From assembly GCA_003021655.1 (NCBI GenBank), contig PXRP01000055.1:1-64000 (forward strand): 64,000 nucleotides of DNA, read 5' to 3'. Shown one piece after another: positions 25,932 to 33,678 of this stretch (the first letter of the stretch is position 1; each line of letters opens with the position of its first letter). The DNA is from Halobacteriales archaeon QS_4_69_31 (GTDB lineage Archaea > Halobacteriota > Halobacteria > Halobacteriales > Haloarculaceae). The translations under genes and the position numbers were made by a program. The notes beneath the pieces are model-generated. The model was not told the origin of the DNA. It worked only from the letters and a program-made list of their open reading frames with translations, and searched no databases.

Positions 25932-26825
25932 ATGAGCGGGGGCGAGGAGTTCGACGGCGACGACGGGGCCGACGCCCGCTCGGCGAAGTGGCGGTGTGCC
26001 TGGTGCGAGAAACCCCACGACCGCAACGACCCGCCGTGTGACAACTGCGGCCACCACAAGTTCGAGCGGGCGGTCGTCCCGGTGGCACCCGACGTGGGCG
26101 AGGACTACCAGCGGGAACCGGTGTGGGTCTGTCCGGAGTGTGGCCGCCAGCACCAGAAGAACTCCCCGCCGTGTAGCCGGTGTGGCCACCCGAACCTGGA
26201 GAAACACGTCCCCGAGGAGGTCGACTTCGCGGATGAACTCGGCGGCACCTCCTACGTCGACCTGCTCGAACCGGGGTACGTGGCCGGGTTCGCCGTCGCC
26301 CTGGTCGCGCTCGGGGTGCTCGTGCTCGCGGTGCTGGGCGTCGTCACGCTCCCTGGGATGGGCGGTCCCGACCTGACTGTCGAGGGCGTCCCCGGGTCGG
26401 CCGATACCGTCGACGGCGTCGACCTCGCGGCGGTCGAGGCGGCCTACCTCGACCGGATAAACGACCGCCGGGAAGCGGCCGGACGGGACCCCCTCGCGCG
26501 CAACGACCGGCTCGACGAGGTGAGCCGGTTCGCCACACAGCGGCGGGCGAAGTCGGTATACGGCGACGGCCAGCAGGCCTCCGGCGACCGGCTGGCAAAC
26601 GCGGCCGGCGATGCCTGCGACGGCGAGGACTTCGTGCTCAGACTGTTCCGGGTCGACGTCGACCCCGACGGGGAGGTGGCATCCGCCGACGCGGTCGCGG
26701 ACACGCTCGTCGATGGCGCCCTCGCGGGCGAGTCCACGCCGGTCGGCGCCGATGGGGCACGGACGGGCCTCGACGCCCACGCCGGACCCGACGGGCGCGT
26801 GTTCCTCTCGCAACTGGTCTGTTGA
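25932..26825 (+). CDS. Double zinc-ribbon membrane protein with CAP-like domain
   Basis: A 297-residue protein. Two rubredoxin-like zinc ribbons come first (CAWCEKPHDRNDPPCDNCGH and CPECGRQHQKNSPPCSRCGH, about residues 22-90). A membrane helix follows (VAGFAVALVALGVLVLAVLG, about 117-136). The outer domain (about 165-297) resembles the start of a CAP/SCP fold: VEAAYLDRINDRREAAGRDPLARNDRLDEVSRFATQ. The rest of that domain is divergent and short, so the label is moderate. Starting 3 bp after hisF, it is almost certainly co-transcribed with it, though no metabolic link is evident. Confidence 0.7.
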   Translation: MSGGEEFDGDDGADARSAKWRCAWCEKPHDRNDPPCDNCGHHKFERAVVPVAPDVGEDYQREPVWVCPECGRQHQKNSPPCSRCGHPNLEKHVPEEVDFADELGGTSYVDLLEPGYVAGFAVALVALGVLVLAVLGVVTLPGMGGPDLTVEGVPGSADTVDGVDLAAVEAAYLDRINDRREAAGRDPLARNDRLDEVSRFATQRRAKSVYGDGQQASGDRLANAAGDACDGEDFVLRLFRVDVDPDGEVASADAVADTLVDGALAGESTPVGADGARTGLDAHAGPDGRVFLSQLVC

Positions 26826-27042
26826 CCCGCCCGCCGGCTCTCGGTCGCCGGGTCGGCACCGCAAATCGACAGGGGTCACTCGTCGTCGCCGCCCACGACG
26901 TATCGGGCGGCCCCGTCGAGCGAGTCGTCCGCGGGGACGGCGCCCCCGACCGGCGGAGAGAGGCTTGCACTGACCTCCAGGTGTGACAGGTCGTGACACA
27001 CCACGTGACGGAGGGGGGACAGAGGGACCGCGGCGGTAGCCG

Positions 27043-27534
27043 TCAGTCCGAGAGGATCGATACGTCGCTGTCGGCGTCGACGGCGGCGGGTTCGCCGGCT
27101 TCGATGCGGTCGAGGCGCTCGGTGATCGTGTGGACGGTGTCGCCGTCCGAGCACGGCGCGACGTGGCGGAGTTCGCCGTCCTGATACTCGGCGAGCCCCA
27201 TCACCGGCAGGACCAGTGCGGTGTAGGCGTCGTCGCCGGACTCGTTGCCGACGGCCTGGGTCTGGTAGAACGACTCCAGCGAGACGTTGTTCGACAGCGC
27301 CCACTGCTTGAACTCCGCGACGCGGTTGAGTATGTACTCGCCCTCCTCGGTGTGAGCGCCGGTCGACTCCCGGGCGACCTGCTTGCCCCAGACGATCACC
27401 GAGAAACTCTCGATCTCGTCTCCCGCGTCCAGGTGGTTCAGCCGCTCGATGACCGCTTCCTGGCGGTTGTGTGCACCGTCTGGCAACAGCGAACGGACGT
27501 ACAACTCGATCCGTGGCTTCTCTGTCCCTGTCAT
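27043..27534 (-). CDS. Haloarchaeal HTH-like protein, paralogue A
   Basis: A 163-residue soluble protein: KPRIELYVRSLLP near the start, AVIERLNHLDAGDEIESFSV in the middle, then VIVWGKQV, FKQWALSNNVSLESFYQT, and AYTALVLPVMGLAEYQDGEL. It is about 40-45% like the protein at 27706-28209 by eye and shares the same blocks in order. I recall homologues annotated loosely as HTH-domain proteins in haloarchaea, but no canonical HTH is obvious, so no function is assigned. ATG 27534 gives the same N-terminal motif as the paralogue. Confidence 0.65.
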   Translation of the reverse strand: MTGTEKPRIELYVRSLLPDGAHNRQEAVIERLNHLDAGDEIESFSVIVWGKQVARESTGAHTEEGEYILNRVAEFKQWALSNNVSLESFYQTQAVGNESGDDAYTALVLPVMGLAEYQDGELRHVAPCSDGDTVHTITERLDRIEAGEPAAVDADSDVSILSD

Positions 27535-27705
27535 CGTACCTAGCAGAGCGACACGAGAGATGAAAAAACTTCCCCTAATTCGGGCGTTTTGGCATGTTTG
27601 TGTTTACCATACCGGCGATTCGGGGTGGCGTGTGAACAAACGTCAAACTCTCGGCAAGCTTCCCGCGGACGTGTTCGTCCGGCTCCGGGTACGATTAGAG
27701 ACGTA

Positions 27706-28209
27706 TCAATGTTCGACGGCTGTCGAAGTCCCGGCGTCCCCGAGACGACGCCCCTCGCGGGCCCACGGGGGCCGGTCCTCCAGGCGCGAGAGGCGGTCGG
27801 CGACTGAGTGGACCGCGTCGCCGGTCGTGTAGGGCGCGACGTGGAGCAACTTCTCTTCCCTGTACTCGGCGAGACAGCAGGTCGGCAAAACGAGCGCGGT
27901 GTAGGACTCCCCCGTGAACGACGACTGGACCTCGCGGGTCTCGAAGAACGCCTCGACGGAGACCCCCTCGCGGTCGGCCCAGTCCCTGAAGGCGGCGACC
28001 CGGTCGAGGACGTACTGGCCGGTGTCGGTCCGGGTCGCCGTCGTCGAGAGACCGATCTCCCGTCCCCAGACGCTGACTGTCAGGTCGACCACCCCCTGCT
28101 GGTCCAGGCGTCTGAGACGCTGGAGCTGTTCTGTCGCCGGACTCCTCGTCGCGTCCGGCGAGAGTGACCGCACGAACAGTTCGACGCGGGGCGGGTCTGT
28201 CGGGGCCAT
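27706..28209 (-). CDS. Haloarchaeal HTH-like protein, paralogue B
   Basis: A 167-residue paralogue of the preceding gene, with matching blocks RVELFVRSLSP, LQRLRRLDQQGVVDLTVSVWG, FRDWADREGVSVEAFFETR and SYTALVLPTCCLAEYREEKL. The cysteine pair CC in the last block and a divergent tail differ from its neighbour. ATG 28209 is used because the six residues further upstream are absent from the paralogue. The two genes are tandem, separated by a 171-bp AT-enriched gap, so each probably has its own promoter and they arose by local duplication. Confidence 0.65.
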   Translation of the reverse strand: MAPTDPPRVELFVRSLSPDATRSPATEQLQRLRRLDQQGVVDLTVSVWGREIGLSTTATRTDTGQYVLDRVAAFRDWADREGVSVEAFFETREVQSSFTGESYTALVLPTCCLAEYREEKLLHVAPYTTGDAVHSVADRLSRLEDRPPWAREGRRLGDAGTSTAVEH

Positions 28210-28289
28210 GTCGACACGCGAGGACACGACGAGCTTGGCCTAAAGACTTCCTTCGATTGATACGTTTTGTCACAGGATTCTATATAGAC

Positions 28290-28667
28290 TCAGTCGGCGT
28301 CGTCGAGGAGCTGGCGGAGCGTCTCGTGGGTCCCGACGACCATCGCGGGAACGACGACCATGAAGATGTGTTCCTCCAGGGGGACGCCGAGGAACTCGAC
28401 GCCGGTCCGGAGGGGGATCTCGAAGACCCCGACGGTGAGAGTGTACCAGTCCCAGACGAGTGCGGGCGGGTACAGGACCGCGACCGTCCGGGCCGCGGCC
28501 CGGGCGGCCCCGGCGTACCAGACGAGCGCGAGCGCGACGCTCCCCCACAGCAGTTCGGTGACGAGGTATGTGTACTGGCCGAAGACCGTGATGTCCACGA
28601 GCACGGACGCCAGTAGGGCCCACCGGCCCAAAGGCGTGCTGGCGACCGGGACGGACCGCAACTCCAC
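28290..28667 (-). CDS. Lycopene cyclase-domain-like membrane protein, single-domain
   Basis: Roughly 125 residues with three membrane helices: RWALLASVLVDITVFGQYTY, LLWGSVALALVWYAG and RTVAVLYPPALVWDWYTLTV. The segment VFEIPLRTGVEFLGVPLEEH followed by IFMVVVP matches the repeated unit of CrtYc/CrtYd lycopene cyclases, in which the ...PLEEH motif is catalytic. Haloarchaeal cyclases usually carry two such units in one protein; this gene has one. It could work as a heterodimer subunit, or be a half-size remnant. GTG 28667 is the best start, about 45 nt from a TATA-like CATAGG. Confidence 0.65.
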   Translation of the reverse strand: MELRSVPVASTPLGRWALLASVLVDITVFGQYTYLVTELLWGSVALALVWYAGAARAAARTVAVLYPPALVWDWYTLTVGVFEIPLRTGVEFLGVPLEEHIFMVVVPAMVVGTHETLRQLLDDAD

Positions 28668-28740
28668 GCTCCCAGTGGGGGCGTGCCCCCCACCGCCAGG
28701 ACCGGAAACGCCTATGGGTCCGGCGCGCCAGGGGTCGGGT

Positions 28741-29112
28741 ATGAGTGATTTGCGGATCGAGGTGGCGGGTCGAACGCTGTCGGCGGCGTGGACCGACGAG
28801 TGCCCGGAGACGCGGGCGGCCATCGAGGCGGCGCTCCCGCTCGCGGGCGAGGCGACGCGGTGGGGCGACGAACTCTACTTCCGGACTGACGTGGACGCGC
28901 CACCGGAGAACGCACGGGCGCCGGTACCGGAGGGCGCGCTGGCCTACTGGCCACAGGGGTCGGCGGTCTGTCTGTTCTGGGGGCCGACGCCGGCCAGCGA
29001 GGGGACCGAACCGCGGGCGGCGTCGCCGGTGAGCGTCTTCGCGCAGGTGGTGGACGCGTCGGCGCTGTCGGACCTGTCAGGCGGCGCGACCGTCGAGATC
29101 ACCCAGTCCTGA
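28741..29112 (+). CDS. Cyclophilin-like (DUF3830/TM1367) protein
   Basis: A 123-residue beta-barrel protein: LRIEVAGRTLSAAWTDECP, ALPLAGEATRWGDELYF, then GALAYWPQGSAVCLFWGPTP and an FAQVVD strand. This matches the TM1367/DUF3830 cyclophilin-like fold, which lacks the catalytic Arg of true prolyl isomerases; the role is unknown. ATG 28741 follows a CGCCTATGGG box by 23-32 nt, which suits a leaderless transcript. It is divergent from the lycopene-cyclase-like gene and shares a short promoter region with it. Confidence 0.85.
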   Translation: MSDLRIEVAGRTLSAAWTDECPETRAAIEAALPLAGEATRWGDELYFRTDVDAPPENARAPVPEGALAYWPQGSAVCLFWGPTPASEGTEPRAASPVSVFAQVVDASALSDLSGGATVEITQS

Positions 29113-29172
29113 GGGAGTTGGGCGCCAAGATTGATTACGCCAGGCGACCAAGCGTCTGGATGGGAGATCCAG

Positions 29173-30315
29173 ATGGATATTGCTGATATTGCGACCAGCG
29201 ATTACGTTGACGTCGATGTCGACGAACGCCTCGGGAAAGTCCGCTCGCTGTTCGAGCGGAAAAACCCAAAGGGCATCCTCGTGACAGACGACGACGGGTA
29301 CGCTGGCGTCATTACGCAGAAACGGCTGGTGCAGTCCCACGTCGAGGATACCACCAAGGCCAGGGCGATGATGCAGTCGGCCCCGAAAGTCGAGCGGACC
29401 GACGACGTCCGCGACGTGGCACGCGTCCTCGTCGAGGGCGGGACGAAGGTCGCACCGGTCTTCGAGGCCGACCGCCTGTGGGGGATCGTCACCGAGGACG
29501 CCATCCTCGCGGCCGTTCTCGAACACCTCGACGCGCTCATCGTCGACCAGATCTACACCGGGGACGTCGTCACGGTCACCGAGGACACCAACGTCGGGCA
29601 AGCGGTCAATCTCCTGCGCGAACACGGCATCTCGCGGCTCCCCGTACTCGACGACGACGGACTCCTCACGGGGATGGTCACCCGCCACGACATCGTCGAC
29701 ATCGTGGTCAGAGACATGGACAAGGCCACCCGCGGCGAGCGCTCGGGCGACATCGACCGGGTGCTGGACCTGCCCGTCTACGACGAGATGAACACGCCCG
29801 TCGCCACCACCACCGGCGACGAGTCCGTCCGCGACGCCGTCGAACGGATGCTCGACAACGACTACGCGGGGCTGGTTGTCACGCCGCCCGGCGACGACCG
29901 CGTCGTCGCGGGCATCGTCACCAAGACGGACGTCCTCCGCGCGCTCACGTTCACCGAGGAGGAACACATGGACGTCCAGATCACCAACATCAAACTCCTC
30001 GACACCATCTCCCGGGAAGATATCCGCATGCGCATCGAGAAAGTAGCGGACAAGTACGGGAAGATGCAGGTCCAGCACGCCCACGTCCGCCTCCACGAAC
30101 ACAAGGAGAAACTCCGCGGGACGCCCCTGATCCAGTGTCAGATCCGCCTGCGCACCAACAAGGGGCAGGTCGCCGGCTCGGGCGAGGGGTACGGCGCCGA
30201 CACAGCCTTCGGCGTCGCCCTCGATAAACTCGAACGCAACGTCCTCGAACTCAAGGGCGTCCAGGCCGACGAGGAGTACCGCGGCCAGCTCCTCCGGAAA
30301 CTCGGCCGGCTCTGA
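29173..30315 (+). CDS. Four-CBS protein fused to a ribosome-hibernation-like (HPF/RaiA) domain
   Basis: A 380-residue protein. Four CBS motifs occupy about residues 1-270 (GILVTDDDGYAGVITQKRLV, LWGIVTEDAI, ISRLPVLDDDGLLTGMVTRH, YAGLVVTPPGDDRVVAGIVT). Residues about 273-375 read like an S30AE/HPF fold: MDVQITNIKLLDTISREDIR, a YGKMQVQHAHVRLHEHKEKL strand pair, CQIRLRTNKGQVAGSGEGYG and AFGVALDKLERNVLELK. HPF proteins bind the small subunit and idle ribosomes. The Bateman modules would sense adenine nucleotides, so this could switch ribosomes off by energy state. Domain calls come from sequence; the function is inference. Confidence 0.8.
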   Translation: MDIADIATSDYVDVDVDERLGKVRSLFERKNPKGILVTDDDGYAGVITQKRLVQSHVEDTTKARAMMQSAPKVERTDDVRDVARVLVEGGTKVAPVFEADRLWGIVTEDAILAAVLEHLDALIVDQIYTGDVVTVTEDTNVGQAVNLLREHGISRLPVLDDDGLLTGMVTRHDIVDIVVRDMDKATRGERSGDIDRVLDLPVYDEMNTPVATTTGDESVRDAVERMLDNDYAGLVVTPPGDDRVVAGIVTKTDVLRALTFTEEEHMDVQITNIKLLDTISREDIRMRIEKVADKYGKMQVQHAHVRLHEHKEKLRGTPLIQCQIRLRTNKGQVAGSGEGYGADTAFGVALDKLERNVLELKGVQADEEYRGQLLRKLGRL

Positions 30316-30486
30316 CCGGCCGCCGCTGGCCGTTCGTCCCCCGTGTCCGCCGCTCGCCTCCAGTGTCCACTGTCCGGTCGGTCCCCGCTTCCCGTCCCCA
30401 CCTCCGGTCCGCGGAGTATCCGGCAGACGCCGGGAACCGCGGGTCGAGGGGCGTCGGGCCCGAAAGTCACCAACACCGTCTCACGC

Positions 30487-30993
30487 GAGGGGTGGACCGT
30501 CGACGACCCCCAGCGACTCGACGCCGACGGGCCCATCGAGGACGCCTGGGCAGCCGTCGCCACCGAGGACACGACGCTCCAGTGTGAGCTGACCGGGACG
30601 GTCGAGGGCGACCGGCAGTTGCTCAGCGAACTGTTCGAGAACCTCTTTCGCAACGCCGTCGAGCACGGCGGCTCCGACGTCACCGTTCGGGTGGGGCCCA
30701 CGGAGGGCGACCGGGGGGTCTACGTCACCGACGACGGCACAGCGACCCCGTCCGGCCCATCCCCGTCTGGACCTCGGAGGGCGACCGGGGGGTCTACGTC
30801 ACCGACGATGGTCCGGGTATCGAGCCGGACGTCCGGGACTCCATGTTCGAGATGGGCGCCTCCGGCAACGGGGGTGACACCGGGCTGGGGCTGGCCATCG
30901 TCCAGTGGGTCGTCGCCGCACACGGCTGGTCGGTGCGCGCGACCGAGAGCGGGGAGGGCGGCGCCCGGTTCGAGATACTGTTCGACGACGAGT
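30487..30993 (+). pseudogene. Histidine kinase ATPase domain, N-terminally deleted and frameshifted
   Basis: From about 30487 the frame reads like the end of a DHp linker and an HATPase_c domain (TVDDPQRLDADGP, LLSELFENLFRNAVEHGG with the N-box, then EGDRGVYVTDDG). There a 74-bp tandem duplication shifts the frame. The second copy continues correctly in another frame (DDGPGIEPDVRDSMFEMGA, GDTGLGLAIVQWVVAAHGW with the G-box, to FDDE and TGA). There is no phospho-acceptor His region, no sensor domain and no credible start codon, so it is a relic. The duplication is described separately. Confidence 0.75.
30701..30808 (+). repeat. 34-bp perfect direct repeat, 74 bp apart
   Basis: The segment CGGAGGGCGACCGGGGGGTC plus the next 14 bases occurs at 30701-30734 and again at 30775-30808. 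The 74-bp offset is not a multiple of three and shifts the kinase frame. Recombination between the copies would remove 74 bp and rejoin ...EGDRGVYVTDDG to PGIEPD in frame. Confidence 0.95.
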
Positions 30994-31029
30994 GAGCCGG
31001 TCGGACCGCGATGACGAGTGAGCCGGTCG
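30987..31029. repeat. 17-bp direct repeat at the end of the kinase relic
   Basis: GACGAGTGAGCCGGTCG occurs at 30987-31003 and 31013-31029, 26 bp apart. The first copy contains the kinase stop codon. It lies between convergent transcription units (kinase relic and cdc48). Confidence 0.85.
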
Positions 31030-31085
31030 CTGGAAGTCGAGATACGGTGCGAGGACGAGCGATTCCGTCGGGGGCTGCCTGTCAG

Positions 31086-33311
31086 CTACTGGAAGCCGAT
31101 GCGGCCGCCCGACCGGCGCTCGCGGGCGTCGGCCCCGCGGCTCTTGAACTCCTCTTCCATCTGGTCGAAGTAGTCGCGGATCTCGTCGGTGACGGTGGGC
31201 CTGACGTTGTCCATCGCCTTGCGGAAGTGGCGCATCTCGACGATGTCGGCGTCCTCGTCCTCGCGCAGCGCCTCGATGGCGGCCTCGCGGGCGATAGACT
31301 CCAGGTCTGAGCCGACGTAGCCGTCGGTGATCTCCGCGAGTTCGCGCAGGCTGACGTCGGCACCCAGCGGCGAGTCGTCGGTGTGGATCTTGAGGATCTG
31401 CTCGCGGCCCTCGGTGTTGGGTTCGCCGACCATCACGAGCCGGTCGAACCGGCCCGAGCGGATCAGCGCCGGGTCGATCATGTCCGGGCGGTTGGTCGCC
31501 CCGATGACCATCACGTCCTCCATGTCCTCGAGGCCGTCCATCTCGGTCAGGAGCTGGTTGACGACCCGCTCGGAGACGTTCGAGCCGACTTCGCCGCCCC
31601 GGCCGGGTGCCAGCGAGTCGAGTTCGTCGAAAAAGACCACCGTCGGCGCGACCTGCCGGGCCTTCCGGAAGGTCTGGCGGATGGCCTTCTCGCTCTCGCC
31701 GACCCACTTCGAGAGCAACTGCGGACCGCGCACCGAGATGAAGTTGGCGTCGGTCTCGTTGGCGACGGCCTTTGCCATCAGCGTCTTGCCGGTCCCCGGC
31801 GGCCCGTACAGCAGGACGCCCGACGGCGGTTCGATGCCCATGCGCTGGAACTTCTCGGGCTTGTTCAGCGGCCACTCGACGGACTCCTTGATGTTGTTTT
31901 TCGCCTCGTCGAGGCCGCCCACGTCGTCCCAGGAGATCTTCGGCAACTCCACGAGGACCTCCCGCATCGCCGACGGACTCACCTCGTTGAGCGCGCCCCG
32001 GAAGTCCTCCCGTTTGATGATCATCCGGTCGATGAGGCTCGGCGGGATGTCCTCCTCGTCTAGGTCGATCTCGGGGAGGTACCGCCGGAGGGCCTTCATC
32101 GCGGCCTCCTTGGTGAGCGACTCGATGTCGGCGCCGACGAAGCCGTGGGTCTCGCTGGCCAGCCGGCCGAGGTTGACGTCGTCCGAGAGGGGCATCCCGC
32201 GGGTGTGGATCTGGAGGATCTCCTCGCGGCCCACTTCGTCGGGGACGCCGATCTCGATCTCGCGGTCGAACCGGCCCGGCCGCCGGAGCGCCGGGTCCAC
32301 GCTGTCGACGCGGTTGGTCGCCGCGATGACGATGACCTGTCCCCGGGATTCGAGGCCGTCCATCATCGTCAGCAGTTGCGCGACGACGCGGCGCTCCACC
32401 TCGCCGGTGACGTCCTCGCGTTTGGGCGCGATGGAGTCGAGTTCGTCGATGAAGATGATAGAGGGCGCCTCCTCGCTGGCGTCCTCGAAGATCTCCCGTA
32501 ACTGCTGTTCGGACTCGCCGTAGTACTTCGAGATGATCTCCGGGCCGGCGATAGAGAAGAAACTGGCCGACGTCTCGTTGGCGACGGCCTTGGCGAGGAG
32601 TGTCTTGCCGGTGCCCGGCGGCCCGTGCAAGAGGACCCCCTGTGGGGGCTCGATACCCAGCTTCTTGAAAATCTGGGGGTGTTTCATCGGGAGTTCGACC
32701 ATCTCCCGGACGCGCTGGATCTCGTTCTGGAGGCCGCCGATGTCCTCGTAGGTGATCCCGCCGCCGGTCTTCTCGAACCCGGAGATGGGCTCCTCGCGGA
32801 GTTCGACCTCGGTGTCCTCCGTGATGAGGACGACCCCGTCGGGGTCGGTCTCGACGGCGATCAGCGGGATGGCCTGGCCCGGCGAGCGCATGAACGGGTG
32901 GTTCGTGCTCGACATCACGGGGACGATGTCGCGTTCGACGACCGGTCGCTTGAGGATCTGTCGTTTCACCATGCCGGCGGCGTCGGAGCCGAACTGGACG
33001 CTGGCCTCCTCGGGCGGTGCGAGCACCAGCCTGTCGGCTTTCTCGGCTTCCGCCTTGCGGATCTCGACGCGCTCGCCGATGCCCACGTCGGCGTTTTGCC
33101 GGGTGAACCCGTCGATGCGGACGGTGTCGGTGTTCCAGTCCTGTCGGTCCGCGCGCCAGACCTTCGCCGCGGTCGTGTCCGCCCCCTCGATCTCGATGAT
33201 GTCTCCGGGCGAGAGTTTGAGATGAAGGAGCGTGTCAGGGTCCAGGCGGGCGATCCCACGCCCCGAGTCGTTCGGGTAGGCCTTCGCCACCTCTAGTTGC
33301 ACTTCGTTCAT
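31086..33311 (-). CDS. cdc48: Cdc48/VAT-type AAA+ ATPase
   Basis: A 741-residue double-AAA protein. The N-domain (1-185) has the double-psi barrel ([20 protein letters not shown]) and the second lobe ([16 protein letters not shown]). D1 has [20 protein letters not shown] and [14 protein letters not shown]2 has [20 protein letters not shown] and [13 protein letters not shown], each with sensor and Arg-finger segments ([24 protein letters not shown]). It unfolds and extracts proteins and feeds the proteasome, a core quality-control enzyme. Length is normal and nothing is missing. ATG 33311 is the standard start for the family. Confidence 0.97.
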   Translation of the reverse strand: MNEVQLEVAKAYPNDSGRGIARLDPDTLLHLKLSPGDIIEIEGADTTAAKVWRADRQDWNTDTVRIDGFTRQNADVGIGERVEIRKAEAEKADRLVLAPPEEASVQFGSDAAGMVKRQILKRPVVERDIVPVMSSTNHPFMRSPGQAIPLIAVETDPDGVVLITEDTEVELREEPISGFEKTGGGITYEDIGGLQNEIQRVREMVELPMKHPQIFKKLGIEPPQGVLLHGPPGTGKTLLAKAVANETSASFFSIAGPEIISKYYGESEQQLREIFEDASEEAPSIIFIDELDSIAPKREDVTGEVERRVVAQLLTMMDGLESRGQVIVIAATNRVDSVDPALRRPGRFDREIEIGVPDEVGREEILQIHTRGMPLSDDVNLGRLASETHGFVGADIESLTKEAAMKALRRYLPEIDLDEEDIPPSLIDRMIIKREDFRGALNEVSPSAMREVLVELPKISWDDVGGLDEAKNNIKESVEWPLNKPEKFQRMGIEPPSGVLLYGPPGTGKTLMAKAVANETDANFISVRGPQLLSKWVGESEKAIRQTFRKARQVAPTVVFFDELDSLAPGRGGEVGSNVSERVVNQLLTEMDGLEDMEDVMVIGATNRPDMIDPALIRSGRFDRLVMVGEPNTEGREQILKIHTDDSPLGADVSLRELAEITDGYVGSDLESIAREAAIEALREDEDADIVEMRHFRKAMDNVRPTVTDEIRDYFDQMEEEFKSRGADARERRSGGRIGFQ

Positions 33312-33450
33312 AGTCGGGAGAGTTGTCAGTCACTCCGTGATCCCCGCGGATATGCTTTTCCCTCCCGGTGACGTTGACCCCCGCCGGACCGCCGTCGTCT
33401 CCCGCCTGGGCCGTCATCAGGTACTTACCGCTGGGGCCCCTGCCTGACGT

Positions 33451-33630
33451 ATGGACATCGCGTTGCTCGGCGGTGGCGTCTTCGCCCTGGCCGTGATCGT
33501 CATCGCGGACAGGATCGACGACATCGTCGACGCGTTCTCGTCGTCGGACGACCCGCTGACCGACTTCGACGCCGACCTCGATGCCGAGGGGGAGACCGAC
33601 GACTCCCCGGACCCGCTCGAGGACGCCTGA
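33451..33630 (+). CDS. Small membrane protein with acidic tail (59 aa)
   Basis: A 59-residue protein from ATG 33451: MDIALLGGGVFALAVIVIAD is an N-terminal membrane helix, then RIDDIVDAFSSSDDPLTDFD and an acidic tail ending PLEDA. TACTTACC at 33420-33427 sits about 25-30 nt upstream, as expected for a leaderless transcript. Codon third positions are GC-rich and the acidic tail is typical for the organism, so I regard it as a real gene that size filters would miss. No family was recognised. Confidence 0.65.
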   Translation: MDIALLGGGVFALAVIVIADRIDDIVDAFSSSDDPLTDFDADLDAEGETDDSPDPLEDA

Positions 33631-33678
33631 ACGGACCGCGACCGGACAGTTTTTGCCCCCGTCCCCGCGAGTACGAGT

